Shown: piece after piece, positions 1-10,200 of the stretch
Numbering within the stretch: the first letter of the stretch is position 1
Layout of the letters: each line of letters begins with the position of its first letter
Virus record (IMG/VR): IMGVR_UViG_3300043444_000523
Span: 40,737-104,736 of that record
Direction: 5' to 3' (one strand)
From: a virus
DNA length: 64,000 nt
Translations under genes and position numbers: made by a program
Notes under the pieces: generated by a model
The model's input: the letters and a program-made list of their open reading frames with translations, nothing else
What the model was told of the DNA's origin: nothing
Databases searched by the model: none

Positions 1-190
1 TTGAGCCAGCTGCCGCCAGTGTTCCACGCGACAGACCCCACATGCTGCTTGCAGGCATCATGTGATTGCCAGACGAGTCCAGCACAACCGCTTTGCTGGC
101 AACGCCAGTACCGGCTGTAGCGCCGTCCAAGACCGCTTCTTCAGTGGTCGTCAGCGTACCGGCAGAATTAACAGGACGGCCATAGCCCAT
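1..190 (-). CDS. Phage structural protein, N-terminal part only
   Basis: Begins at an ATG at 190 with AGGAG seven bases upstream and runs off the left edge; 63 codons are visible. The segment GTGVASKAVVLDSSG resembles the opening of phage head-fibre or capsid-accessory proteins, where a 'state a known time-independent value' strand repeat follows. It is the next gene after the head proteins to its right, so a capsid-associated role fits. The identity is inferred from position and a short motif only. Confidence 0.6.
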   Translation of the reverse strand, partial: MGYGRPVNSAGTLTTTEEAVLDGATAGTGVASKAVVLDSSGNHMMPASSMWGLSRGTLAAAGS

Positions 191-205
191 GATCCAACTC
201 CTCAA

Positions 206-228
206 AATAGGCGCGAGTCGCGCCTATT
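206..228. repeat. Dispersed 23-bp palindrome, copy 1
   Basis: Perfect palindrome: arm AATAGGCGCGA and its complement around one central base. It overlaps the TAA stop of the gene to its right and sits just before the ribosome site of the gene to its left. Confidence 0.9.
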
Positions 229-904
229 AACGACCCGTGTAAATTGCTGAGACCTTTTCAAGAACGCCAGCATTCGTGGCATTGCCTGAATGCAAAATCA
301 TCGGCTCGTTCATGCCGTCAAGCGGCCATTCAGTGATCGCAAGACCAGGGATGGTCCCAACAAAACCAGCAACGCCTTCGCCAGCGTCGGAACCAAGGTA
401 AGTCGTGATGCTCGCAGGGAGCGTGTATTGCGGATGGGCCAAGTTGTCGTTCGGATTCGTGTCCGTGATGATCCCGAAGAACCAGAACGGAGCACCCTTC
501 AGAACCGTCGAAGTCGGCACGTTCGTCGTCATCGTGATCGCCAGCGTCGATACGCTGGAAACCGTGTCGAGAACGTAATTGCCATCGGCAGTCTGGTAAA
601 CGCAAAAATCGTTTGCCGCAATCGCGTTGTTCGATGTGTTCACAGTGCCAATCGCACTGTAAGCGCCAGGGTCTCGCTCAATGTTGATAACGGCTTGAGA
701 AGTCGCAGCCGCAGCAGATGCGAACGTCTTTCCTAATGGCCTCATCACTGTAAGAGTGTGAGCTGTTGCGCCAGCTGTGTACCAAACGCTCGTCAAACGA
801 GTGAAACTCTTTTCACGAGGCGGCACAAGCCGAGTAATCACCGTGCCTGCGGTTTGGGTCAGTTTCCCATGCCCAAAAACGCCATGTCCTGGAATCGAAA
901 TCAT
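227..904 (-). CDS. Probable head or decoration protein
   Basis: 225 residues, ATG chosen five bases after GGAG. Rich in Thr, Ala, Gly, Asn and beta-strand-like stretches with few charges, as in phage capsid, decoration or head-completion proteins. It lies between the scaffold-like gene and the partial structural gene in the head module. I do not recognise the family, and the role is inferred from composition and neighbours. Its stop codon lies in a copy of the dispersed palindrome. Confidence 0.6.
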   Translation of the reverse strand: MISIPGHGVFGHGKLTQTAGTVITRLVPPREKSFTRLTSVWYTAGATAHTLTVMRPLGKTFASAAAATSQAVINIERDPGAYSAIGTVNTSNNAIAANDFCVYQTADGNYVLDTVSSVSTLAITMTTNVPTSTVLKGAPFWFFGIITDTNPNDNLAHPQYTLPASITTYLGSDAGEGVAGFVGTIPGLAITEWPLDGMNEPMILHSGNATNAGVLEKVSAIYTGR

Positions 905-960
905 CACTTCTCCTTAGCTGCGTCTGGTGTCGGACAAGCCGATCATGCCGAGCGCACGGG

Positions 961-1866
961 CTAATTGTTGACGACCACTTCGCCTGTCATCGCGTATTGC
1001 TTGCACTGTTCCCAAGTCGCCTTGGGGTTTTTCTTCATGTAATCGCGGGCTTTGTCCAAAGAGTCCTTGCCGAATGCTTCGCCCTTGCCGCTGTTGACCT
1101 TCTGGTCAGTGATCTGGAGGAAGTCGCCAATCGGCGCGCCCTTGGCCGCGTACTGGACTGCTTCGTCTTTTTCCCAGTAGGCAAGAATCTGAGCTGCTTC
1201 TGCTTTGCGAGAGACCTCGTTCATGCCAAGCAACTTCTTCTTGATTTCGGCTTTCTTCTTTGGATCGCCGAGTGCTTTGACACCAGCATATTCAAGCTGG
1301 TAGATGAGGTTGTCCGTGTCTTTTTCAGCGGCCTTGAGAGTCAGCTTGGCCAACTCCGCGTCTTTCTTCGTGCGGTCGCTCTTGAGGCTGGCAATCTCTT
1401 GCCGAAGCCCACCAATCGCGTTGGCAACCTGCTCAAAGGCCTCAGCATAAGTGATGACCTGATCGCTGTTTTGCATCGCAAGAGCCTCTTCGGGTTTCTG
1501 TTCACCTTCCGGCAGCGGGACTTCTTCAGCACCGCCGCTCATTGCTTCCTGAGTGGCCGCTTCTTCAGCCGCCTGTGGATCAACAGGCTGCTCTTCTTGA
1601 CCGCCTTGGTCAGCCATCATGTGTTCGTAGAGTTGTGCCAGACCGTACAGAGTCGGATTGGTCTGGAGTGCGTATTCAAAGTTGGCCAGCCATTCCGCAT
1701 GACCAGGAGGTTCTTGCGGACCTTGCTCAGCACCCATGTCCATCTCGGCATCGGGAGTAGCAGCCTCGCCGCCGCTCTCTTCCTCGCCTTCGTAGGATTC
1801 GGATTCGTGGCCTTCACGCTCTTCGCGGTCTTTTTTCTCTTGCTCTTCGTCTCTCTCGTCAGCCAT
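961..1866 (-). CDS. Acidic scaffold-like head protein
   Basis: 301 residues. ATG at 1866 is preferred over an upstream TTG because AAAGGGG lies just before it. Residues 1-60 are extremely acidic (runs of Glu and Asp). The middle has a coiled-coil-like stretch with Leu-Lys-Ser and Ala-Glu repeats, and the C-terminus is basic and helical. This layout is that of a phage scaffolding protein acting inside the procapsid before proteolysis, and the gene follows the protease-headed gene as in many head modules. No family-specific motif was seen. Confidence 0.6.
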   Translation of the reverse strand: MADERDEEQEKKDREEREGHESESYEGEEESGGEAATPDAEMDMGAEQGPQEPPGHAEWLANFEYALQTNPTLYGLAQLYEHMMADQGGQEEQPVDPQAAEEAATQEAMSGGAEEVPLPEGEQKPEEALAMQNSDQVITYAEAFEQVANAIGGLRQEIASLKSDRTKKDAELAKLTLKAAEKDTDNLIYQLEYAGVKALGDPKKKAEIKKKLLGMNEVSRKAEAAQILAYWEKDEAVQYAAKGAPIGDFLQITDQKVNSGKGEAFGKDSLDKARDYMKKNPKATWEQCKQYAMTGEVVVNN

Positions 1867-1888
1867 GATGGCCCCTTTGGAGACCTTG

Positions 1889-2062
1889 TTATCGGCCAAA
1901 CTTCTTTGCGAATGATTTCGCTTTGGCAGCGATTCGCGCCGTCTGATAACTGATAGGCGCAGACTGGCTCATGCCATCAAGACAGGTAGATGGGATCGAG
2001 TCAGATTGAAACGCTTGATAATCAGGCGGAACCATCTTTGCCACAGGAAGAGGAGGAGCCAT
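1889..2062 (-). CDS. Small ORF in frame behind an amber stop
   Basis: 57 codons from ATG at 2062 to TAA at 1889. The open frame actually continues upstream without interruption to the TAG that ends the giant gene at 2108, in the same frame. It could therefore be a 72-codon readthrough tail of that protein or a separate small gene. The start has no clear ribosome site. It contains the repeated phrase PVAKM twice when read from the amber codon. Confidence 0.4.
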   Translation of the reverse strand: MAPPLPVAKMVPPDYQAFQSDSIPSTCLDGMSQSAPISYQTARIAAKAKSFAKKFGR

Positions 2063-2107
2063 CTTGGCAACAGGCGGCTTTTCAGCCGGAAGAACATCAA
2101 GAACTCG

Positions 2108-5100
2108 CTATTGCCGTTGCGGCTTGAATCCATTAGCCGGACTTGACTGCTTCCCTGATTGAGCAGCAACATTCGGCTTATCGCCAAGAGAATTCCGAAT
2201 CGCCTTCCTTGCGCCAGCAGCAACAAGAGCGACCAAAATTGACTTTGTTAGAGCCCTTCTCTGTGTTCCAGGATCGCCAAGCAACAAGTTTCCGAACTTC
2301 TTCAACGGCGAGTCTTTGCCAAAGTTGATTAACTTCTTTTGGTCTGGATGAGCCCGCTGAATAAACGAAGGCGGGATGTAATCCCCTTCGCCAAACTTCT
2401 GCCCCTCAAGCGTGATGCCGCCCTTCGGAGCACGCGGCCCCTTGGCCATGCTCTTCGGCATGTCCTGCGGAATCCGCATCAGCAACTTCCGGTTCAACTC
2501 GTGCAATTCTTCAGGCGTTGCATTCGAGATGAAGTCGCCGACATGGCCAGAGAGAGTCTCATGCAAGTGCTGCTGCAACTCTTTCTGAACTTCAGGAGGA
2601 GCATCGGCAATGAAGTCACTCACAGTTTGCTTGAGTTCAGGATCGAGTCGCTTTGGGACCGATGGCGATACTCCAAAAGCCTTACCAAGTCGCTTTTTGA
2701 CACTCTCAGACATCTTCTGCCTAATTGCGCCGCCCATCGTCTTTGGCTGAGTTGGGATCGGCTTGCGACCGTCGCCCTCTTGGGCCTTCTTGAGTTTGGC
2801 CTTCTCTTCAGGAGTCGCCGACTCCAGAACTTCGGACGGAATGAATTGACCGCCGATGTACTTCTTGCCTTGAAGAGTCACACCACCAACCGGAGCGCGT
2901 TCGGCTGCGTAGGGAACCGGCCGTGTCTTTGATTGATCGGTAACTGCACCAAGTCCTGCACCGCCAGCAGCACCCATCGTCCCGCCAATGGTAGCACCAG
3001 CAAGTGAGCCAACTGGACCAAGGATGCTCCCACCCACAGCGCCAGCAGCAGCACCGCCAGCACCTCCCATTAACCCACCTTTGGCAAGTCCTTTGAAGAA
3101 GTAAGGGACTGGAGACTTCTTCCCCTTGTTCTCAACCGGCGTGTCCTTCACACCAGCCGCCTTCAGTCCCTTCTCTGCGACCCAACCGACTGGGCCAGCC
3201 ACTTTGCCGCCCATCTTTGAGCCGAGTTTCTCACCGAGGAATCCGCCTGCAATTCCGCCGACTGTAGAAGTGATCGGGGCCGCTGGTCCTCCGAGCATAC
3301 CCAAGGTAGCACCAGCTGCGCCACCGCCGATTGCGCCAACAACTCCGCCAGCGTTGTTGTTCATCTTGGGCTTCGGGACTTCGTACCGGACTGGATTCTT
3401 CTTCCCGGCAGATACAACCGCGCCTTTCATCTTTGGCATGGATTTCACGTTCCTTAGCCACGGAGGATCAGCGTTCCCTGAATCACCTTGGGCAACAGCT
3501 GCAGCAGCCGGAGTCGCAGCCGGTGCAACATCCTTCGGCTTCCTCACATACTTCCTCTTCGGTTTCGGACTGTCCTGAACAGCAGTTGCAGCCGGAGCCT
3601 GTGCCGGATCGGCAACAACCGCTTTCCCAGGTGTTGCATTGGCGTTGATTGAACCAAGCAAATCGTCTCCGTCCGTGCCAGCTGCTTTCGGAGGAGGAGC
3701 ACTTCTTCGTCCAGCGCCTGGGGGCGTTGTCTTTGGAGTCGGCTTATTTGCCGTAGGCGGATTGCCTTTGCCAGCAACTGGAACATCGCCGTAAAGGCCA
3801 GCCAAAATGTCTTTGCCAAGCATCTCTGTCGCAGGTTGTCCAGTATTCCCGCCGTTCATCGGACCAGGGAAACCTCCCTGTGTTCCTGTCGGCGGAGTAG
3901 AAGGCTGACCGGCCAATCGCGCTGGGAATCCAGGCTGAACTCCTCCAGTGTCAGCTGGCAATGCTTCCATTCCAAGCCTTGACGGGAACCCTGGCTGTGC
4001 GCCATTGCTCGCTGCTGGAGTCGGCTTAACTGCCCCAGGAATTACCTTGTTCCTTTCAATCCTCTTTGCCCTATCTTGTGCCCGCTGAGCCACAGATTGC
4101 CTTGCTTGAGAACCCATACCCAACATTGCGCCGCCGCCAATTCCGGTTACACTACCGGCAATAGCGCCTTGTTTGATTGCCGTTCCAAGCCTTGATCGAT
4201 ACTCTTCGTCGGTCTCTCCAGGCTGTTGCCCATCAGCCATAATTCCGCTGCTGATACCAGTCAGCGCAGCACCGCTCAGTCCGCCAAGTGCCGATTGCTT
4301 CAGCACTTCGCTGGTTCGTGGGCTTTCACGCCGGAATTTCTGAACTGCACGAGACATCCTCTGGCCAAGTGATCTGTTGACCGGCGCATACTCTGTCGCC
4401 TGATTCTGAGTCGGTCCCATAGCTTTCCCGATCTGGTCTGCGGCCACCATAGAGCCGACTTGAGCGGCCCCTTGTTGGACAGCCGGATTACGAACTGCCT
4501 TGCCAGCACCTTTCGCAATCGCACCGCCTGCCTTGGCCAACGCTGCGCCGAAGCTGTACTGCTCGGCATCTTTGGTTTTCCCAAGTGCAACGTCGAACTT
4601 GCCATACTGCACCGGCTTCGCTTGCCCCATGCACATCGACTTCTGATCCGGCGTCATGGACCGAGCAAACGACGGCGGGATATGATGGCCAGCCTTAAAG
4701 TGATGGCCACCAATCTCGATGCCGCCTTTCGGGGCACGAAGAGAAGAGGCGTCGTATTTACCAACGGTCTTTCCTGCACCTGGGAAGAGTTCAGCGTTGA
4801 CTTTTTTCATAAACTCGGCCCCCTCTTTCCCTGTGACAATTCTCGTTCCAACAGGCTTCGAAGGGCGAATCATAAACCGTTCTCTTGGGGTCAGACCAGC
4901 AGTAGTGCCAATTGCCATCCCCCTACTAATCAAGGCAGGCACTTGCTCTTTGCTGAAATTGAGTTTCTTGGTCAGACTCTTGATGAGTTCTTGATCGCCC
5001 TTCTCTGGGTCGATTTTCGTCAATTGATGCGTGATTCTGTCGGCCCGTTCCTTGTTTTTCGACGCCCTATCAAACGCAATCTTGGCCAATGTGATCCTTC

Positions 5101-6529
5101 GGTCTGCCGCCATCCCCTTCATCACGCCAGCGTATTCCTTCGGCCCTGCCGGACTCACTGGCGCACCGAAAGACATGCCAGCGTAATTCGCCGGTTGGCC
5201 AGATACTATCGAGTCTGCAATCGCGTCGATGTTATTGCCGCCTGTATACTTCGCTGGCTTGCCTTTGCACGAACTCGTCAATGGCCGATTCTTGGCCGGA
5301 TCAAATCCAGACACCTCCTTGGTCATTCGGTCAATCTCTGCCTGACGAGCAGCGTTCTTCTGCTTTTGCATCGCTGCCGGATCAGCAGTTGGCTTGGCCG
5401 CAACAGACGTGCCCTTGGATGATTGCAAATCACGCGGCAACGGCTCTTTGAAACTCAAGAAGCCGCGCTGCGGAACGCCAACAGTCGCACCGGCGTACTT
5501 CGTCGGCTTCGTCTTGCCTGCAAACTGCCTTACTTTGGTTTCTTGGTTGTTCGGCAACATCGCCCGACGCGCCATGATGGCGTCGTTCTTCTGCTGCTTC
5601 ATCGCCCCACGAACCGCCGCTGCCGGAACTCCTGCTGCCTGAGCAAGAGTCGTCTTCCCAGCCGCTTGTGCAACCGCATCTGCCTTGGACGGAATCGCCG
5701 AGGCTCTTGTATTGGCCAACTTCTGTGCCGCTTCACCAACCGGAGTCTGCCTGAACTGACCTGCGGCCTCGTGCGCTGCACCGGCCAAGATGCGAACCGG
5801 GTTCTGTTTCAACGCTTGCCCGGTTCGCTTCAGCCGCTCCAGTTTGGCTTGTGCTTTTAGGCCAGGGGATACGTATTGTTGCGCCTCGTACATCGCCACA
5901 TAGTTCGGCGGGATCGGCTGGCCGGATTTGAACCTGTATCCGCCGATTTGGATGCCGCCTTGGGGGGCAACGCATCGTTTGCCGACAGTTTTCTTCTCCA
6001 TGGCGCGAACGATGCTCGAATACGGCATCGAATTGGCCTGATACGACACGATGCCCATCGGCAGGAACGGGTCGCGCTTCAAAAGCGCAACGCCAGTGAC
6101 CTTGTTCGAGTTCGGATAGAAGTCAACACTGCGGAACGGGTATTTTTTCGTGTCTTCCCAGTGTTCTTTGTCGTAGTACAACGTGGCCAAGACTGCCGGA
6201 GTACCCTTTGGCCCGAATGTGCCAACTTTCGCATTGCGAGCAACGCCAACAATGTCAGGCTGGAGCTTTTCAGGGTACGAAGGGTCGCTTTGTTGCCGAT
6301 GGCCGATGGTCATGATCGGCGGAACGCCGTATTCGGCCTCTCGCACATTGATCTGGTCCGCAATGAGCGGCAAATCCTGCGCAGTGACCACTATGTCAAC
6401 TTCTTCCCCGTTTGGCCCTCGCGTTTTCCGCGTGTGCGGCACGAAGATCGGCACATTCTCCACTCGAATGTACCGATTCGGGTCATTGATCTTGGCCAGG
6501 AAGTCGAGAGTTGGGTCGTTGGTTGCCAT
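2108..6529 (-). CDS. Prohead protease-headed giant head protein
   Basis: 1474 residues from ATG at 6529. Residues 1 to about 175 look like a Mu gpI-type prohead protease or minor head domain (segments TIGHRQQSDPSYPEKLQPD and VDFYPNSNKVTGVALLKRDP). The long remainder is low complexity. It carries four copies of an AP-x-GGI module (near residues 190, 600, 1210 and 1365), many K-P-x-x-Y motifs, and three glycine-zipper-like hydrophobic stretches (about 750-815, 1060-1120 and 1150-1196) that could insert in membranes. It sits between the portal/ParB genes and the scaffold gene. It is far longer than typical prohead proteases; the extension may be cleaved or injected. Ends in TAG with an open frame beyond. 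Confidence 0.65.
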   Translation of the reverse strand: MATNDPTLDFLAKINDPNRYIRVENVPIFVPHTRKTRGPNGEEVDIVVTAQDLPLIADQINVREAEYGVPPIMTIGHRQQSDPSYPEKLQPDIVGVARNAKVGTFGPKGTPAVLATLYYDKEHWEDTKKYPFRSVDFYPNSNKVTGVALLKRDPFLPMGIVSYQANSMPYSSIVRAMEKKTVGKRCVAPQGGIQIGGYRFKSGQPIPPNYVAMYEAQQYVSPGLKAQAKLERLKRTGQALKQNPVRILAGAAHEAAGQFRQTPVGEAAQKLANTRASAIPSKADAVAQAAGKTTLAQAAGVPAAAVRGAMKQQKNDAIMARRAMLPNNQETKVRQFAGKTKPTKYAGATVGVPQRGFLSFKEPLPRDLQSSKGTSVAAKPTADPAAMQKQKNAARQAEIDRMTKEVSGFDPAKNRPLTSSCKGKPAKYTGGNNIDAIADSIVSGQPANYAGMSFGAPVSPAGPKEYAGVMKGMAADRRITLAKIAFDRASKNKERADRITHQLTKIDPEKGDQELIKSLTKKLNFSKEQVPALISRGMAIGTTAGLTPRERFMIRPSKPVGTRIVTGKEGAEFMKKVNAELFPGAGKTVGKYDASSLRAPKGGIEIGGHHFKAGHHIPPSFARSMTPDQKSMCMGQAKPVQYGKFDVALGKTKDAEQYSFGAALAKAGGAIAKGAGKAVRNPAVQQGAAQVGSMVAADQIGKAMGPTQNQATEYAPVNRSLGQRMSRAVQKFRRESPRTSEVLKQSALGGLSGAALTGISSGIMADGQQPGETDEEYRSRLGTAIKQGAIAGSVTGIGGGAMLGMGSQARQSVAQRAQDRAKRIERNKVIPGAVKPTPAASNGAQPGFPSRLGMEALPADTGGVQPGFPARLAGQPSTPPTGTQGGFPGPMNGGNTGQPATEMLGKDILAGLYGDVPVAGKGNPPTANKPTPKTTPPGAGRRSAPPPKAAGTDGDDLLGSINANATPGKAVVADPAQAPAATAVQDSPKPKRKYVRKPKDVAPAATPAAAAVAQGDSGNADPPWLRNVKSMPKMKGAVVSAGKKNPVRYEVPKPKMNNNAGGVVGAIGGGAAGATLGMLGGPAAPITSTVGGIAGGFLGEKLGSKMGGKVAGPVGWVAEKGLKAAGVKDTPVENKGKKSPVPYFFKGLAKGGLMGGAGGAAAGAVGGSILGPVGSLAGATIGGTMGAAGGAGLGAVTDQSKTRPVPYAAERAPVGGVTLQGKKYIGGQFIPSEVLESATPEEKAKLKKAQEGDGRKPIPTQPKTMGGAIRQKMSESVKKRLGKAFGVSPSVPKRLDPELKQTVSDFIADAPPEVQKELQQHLHETLSGHVGDFISNATPEELHELNRKLLMRIPQDMPKSMAKGPRAPKGGITLEGQKFGEGDYIPPSFIQRAHPDQKKLINFGKDSPLKKFGNLLLGDPGTQRRALTKSILVALVAAGARKAIRNSLGDKPNVAAQSGKQSSPANGFKPQRQ

Positions 6530-6533
6530 ATCC

Positions 6534-6542
6534 TTTATAGGG
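6534..6542 (-). promoter_or_regulatory. CCCTATAAA motif at start codon
   Basis: CCCTATAAA lies five bases before the ATG of the giant head gene. The same motif sits at the same place before the portal gene. The position would give a nearly leaderless message. No -35 element is evident, so a phage-sigma late promoter is possible. Confidence 0.4.
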
Positions 6543-6577
6543 GGATGCAATATGGCAACCGAACGACGGATGATGTG

Positions 6578-7282
6578 CTATTTAAGAGGTTTGGCCCCTT
6601 CGATGTCGTCGATATGTCCGCCCGGCAGCTTTTTACCAGCGTATCCAACTGGCTTTGTCTCTTCTTCGTCAGGCAGCGAATCCATCACATATGCCGGTAG
6701 CTCTACAATGTCGTGATTGCGAGCCTTCCTGATCCGATGCCGACCATCAATGATCTTTGTGACGCCATCCTTGTGCCAAATGAGAAGAGGATGCGACAAA
6801 TCGCATTCTTCTGCCCTCTCCACAAACGCCGGTGAACGGTCATGTTCGTCCGATTCCGAGTCCTGCATGAGTTTTGACAACTCATCGACTGGCACAAACA
6901 TCAACTTGGCCGACTCTTTCGCAAATTCGGCCAATTCGGGGATTCGATACTCCTTGCCACCCTCTTCTAACGACCACGTTTGGCCCCAGAACGGCTCTTT
7001 CTTGCCAACCACCGTGACCGCGTGCTCTTCAGAAGGATCGTCTTCAGTCGGCCTCTTGTGCTCCTCGACAATCAATGCCCCATCATCGCCGATATAAACG
7101 ACCGGATTTTCGTCGTCTTGATTTTCTACAGGCGCATCTTCTTGTGTGGACTCATCTTGTGGACTAATCGGCGCAATTTGCGCCGATTCTTCTGGGTTGT
7201 ATTCGTCGTCTTCGATAAGCAAATCCAATACAAATCCATTTGCATGAATGTGCCCTGAGAAAATCTCTTCCAGTTCAGGCAT
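6578..7282 (-). CDS. ParB/sulfiredoxin-fold nuclease-like protein
   Basis: 234 residues. The second half has the ParB-like pattern: a sulphiredoxin-type start, then a hydrophobic strand with IDGRHRIRKA (the GxHR-type loop, about residues 173-182) and a buried PAYV strand. The first half is very acidic and disordered. Residues near 35 come from a copy of the dispersed palindrome (SAQIAPI). The end holds KPVGYAGKK, like the repeated K-P-x-x-Y motifs of the next gene. The start lies right after the portal stop codon, so the two are co-translated. ParB-like proteins are frequent in phage head modules; function is unproven. Confidence 0.6.
   Translation of the reverse strand: MPELEEIFSGHIHANGFVLDLLIEDDEYNPEESAQIAPISPQDESTQEDAPVENQDDENPVVYIGDDGALIVEEHKRPTEDDPSEEHAVTVVGKKEPFWGQTWSLEEGGKEYRIPELAEFAKESAKLMFVPVDELSKLMQDSESDEHDRSPAFVERAEECDLSHPLLIWHKDGVTKIIDGRHRIRKARNHDIVELPAYVMDSLPDEEETKPVGYAGKKLPGGHIDDIEGAKPLK
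7166..7188. repeat. Dispersed palindrome, copy 2 (coding)
   Basis: Perfect palindrome with arms AATCGGCGCAA and complement around one base. Read on the minus strand in frame it encodes Glu-Ser-Ala-Gln-Ile-Ala-Pro-Ile-Ser in the ParB-like gene. Confidence 0.9.
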
Positions 7283-7283
7283 G

Positions 7284-10200
7284 TTACACCAGATTGTTCT
7301 TTTTCAACACAGCCCAGCACTTCGGGAATTTTGCTTTGGCTACATTTGGCTTGGTTATGGCAAGACGAACATACTCTGCCCACCCCTCGTGAGCATTAGA
7401 CATTGCATATGAACTTAGCGGAGCTTTTTTCTCGTCTTCGTGCAGGATTTCAATAACCCATGCTTTTTTCCAATCAAAATCACTGCTGTAGGACAAATCG
7501 CCCAATTTGCCGTCAATAATATGGCCAATCTCATGGGCATAAACGCTGGACATTCTTGTGTCCGCAAGTTTCCCTTCGTGTTTTATACTCGGCGCGCCGT
7601 CAAGAAACATGCCGCCAGAACCAACCTCGACGGCTCCTCCAACTCTACCGTCATTATCCGTCGCTGTGGATTTTGATATATCTTCAGAAAGCCTCTTTGA
7701 TGTTGGATAGAACTTCACATGCCGAAGGTTCTTCAAAAGCGAGCCTTTCATCTTTGGATTCATACTGGAAATCGTCTTAACAATTCCAGACTTGAACTCG
7801 CTCTTGAGGCCATTCGGAATATCCTTGTCTTTGTCTATTGATGAATGAATCGCTGACACAAGATCATTGCTGTTCTTTGGATTGGCGGAAATGATATTCC
7901 CTTTTATCCACCTGTTTGGGTTTTCTGAAACAGGAGGGCGTGCAAATGCCGCAATTACACCGCCTACAGCCGCTGACGCTACCGCAGACTTACCAGCAAC
8001 AACCAGTGCGTGTTCTACAGAATCGCCTAATGCCATATTGCGTACAAATACAAGAGCCCCAGCAGTAGCAGCACTTCCAAAAGCGCCTTTCAAAAAGTTC
8101 ACAGCCCTTGCAGTAACAACGCTGTGCCCGTGAGTCATTCCTGGAACTTTTTCTTTTCTAACAACAGACGATCTTTTCCCAGGCGACAATGCCGCCTTTT
8201 CGCTCGAACTTGCTCTGGCAATCGCTTCTTTGGGTATAAACTCTCCGCCCTTGAAGTGCTCTCCGCCAACTTCGATTCCGCCCTTGGGGGCATGGACAGC
8301 CTCGTATCCAATTGCCTGATTCATAATCGGTGCAATTTGCGCTGATTTCTGGGAGTACGACTCCAGCGCCCTTGCAACAGCCGGTGCTAACGCGGACGCC
8401 TCTGCATTTGCCAGTTCTTCAAGGGCCACTTCGGACACTTGAATGCCACTACGCCGAATGCGGTTCTTGATCTTGTCCCGAATCCATAGCGATACAGCGC
8501 CTTCGCTGTGGCTGTCCGAAGACGGTTTATTGAGCAAATGAACCAACGCATCTCCAGCCACGTTCTTGGCGACATTTTTGATGTGTGCCCTCAAGTCTTC
8601 AGTCGGCTTGGATTCCGGCATTGGCTTTTCGCCGTCGATGCCAGACATGCTGAGCATCAGCGGCGCATACCGCTCTGCCGCTTCAGATGCCTCGCTCACC
8701 AAGTCTTCCTCAGTGGCCTCGATTCCGGCCTCTTTCATGGCCTCTTGCATCTTGCCCTTGAACAACTCGACAAGGTATTCGTGCATCACCGCCGAGGCCG
8801 GAACTTCATCCTGATAACCGACCATCCACTCGTCATCCTGGCTCGTTACTAAGCTGCCGCCCTTCTTTTTCATGAGCACGTCGAATAGCTTCGGGATGAG
8901 CATCACGCCCTTCTTGATGCCCAACACAGCCAAGTCCATCGTGGCCTGTGTCGCTGCCCGAAGAGCGAGTCTCTTCAAAGCATCTTTCTCGTTTGGAACC
9001 CTAGAAGACTTACCTGTCACCGGGTCTATCACGAGTTTTGTTTCATTAGGATCGATGCCAAGAGAGATTGCTGTCTTATCAAACGCTCCCTGTGCCAACG
9101 GGCTCTTGGCGATGTCTCGCCTCAGTTTCTTAGGGTCTCTGATCATCCGTTCCGCGATCTTGCCAGCGTACTTGGCCGTCTCGTGAGCCGCCTTCGGCAC
9201 GCCTCTGAGGCTCTGCTTCTTGTCAAACGCCTTCGACCGATTGCCGGAATACTGGTCGATGATCCGAAGCGCCATCGTGGCCACGGTGTCTTCGCCAGTG
9301 GCTGTAACTTCGCGCTCACGTTGATAAGCCCGACCACGGGCACGGGCATACTCATGCGGCGTTAGGCTACCGAATTCCTTGATCTTGTTCATCACATATG
9401 GCCGAAGTTTGAAGTCCGTCTTCAGCCAACGCTCGGTCTCTTGGATCAAGTCATACTCGTTGCCCATCAGGATCGGCTCATCAGGCTTCGGAGCCCGAAT
9501 CCCAGCCTGTTCCAGCATGTCATCGACAGTGGCCGGTTTGTCTTCTTGTTTTTCAGACCTGTCCATGCCGGTTTGCTGCGTCTCAGGCTTCTTGCCATGA
9601 TCCTGCGGCCTGGAAGCAGGCATCTCCGGCACTTTCTCGCCTGAAATCGCCTTCTGGCCAGCCAATGCCGCCTTCTCCTCCGGCGATGCGCGGGCAATCA
9701 CAGAGCCAGGAATAAACTGGCCACCTTCGTAGTGCTTACCGGAAATGTCAATACCACCCACCGGCGCACGAGTCGCCTTGTACTCAATCGTGAACTCATC
9801 ATCAGACACCGCCAAATACTCGATCACAAGGCCATCGTTGGCCATCGACACCTGCCCACCCTCTTCAGGCGGGGCCGGATCAAGAGGAACACTCGTCCCG
9901 TCAGCCAAACGAATGTAATTCCCGTCTTCCGTCTCGTCTGTGTTCTCTTCGCCCATGATTTCTTCAAGTATCTGATCAACCGTCATATCGCTGGCCTCTT
10001 CGGCCACTTGCTCGTCCCGCTGGACCTGTTGCTCTTGCTGCTCTTGGGCCGCTTGCTCCTGGGCTTGCTGTTCCTGTTGTTCCGCTTGCTGCTGCTCTGC
10101 GGCTTGTTCTTGGCCCTGTTGCTGCACTTGGGCCTCTTGATCTTGCGGCATCTCTTGAGGCTGGCCCTCTGCTGGAACTTGCATCTGTTGTTGCGCAGCT

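Noticed and set aside
997-1953. 318-codon plus-strand frame resembling a membrane protein
   Set aside because: Mirror of the acidic scaffold-like gene (Glu/Asp codons read as Leu/Phe/Ser on the other strand).
4460-5422. 320-codon plus-strand frame
   Set aside because: Antisense to the giant head gene; composition is a shadow of its codon bias.
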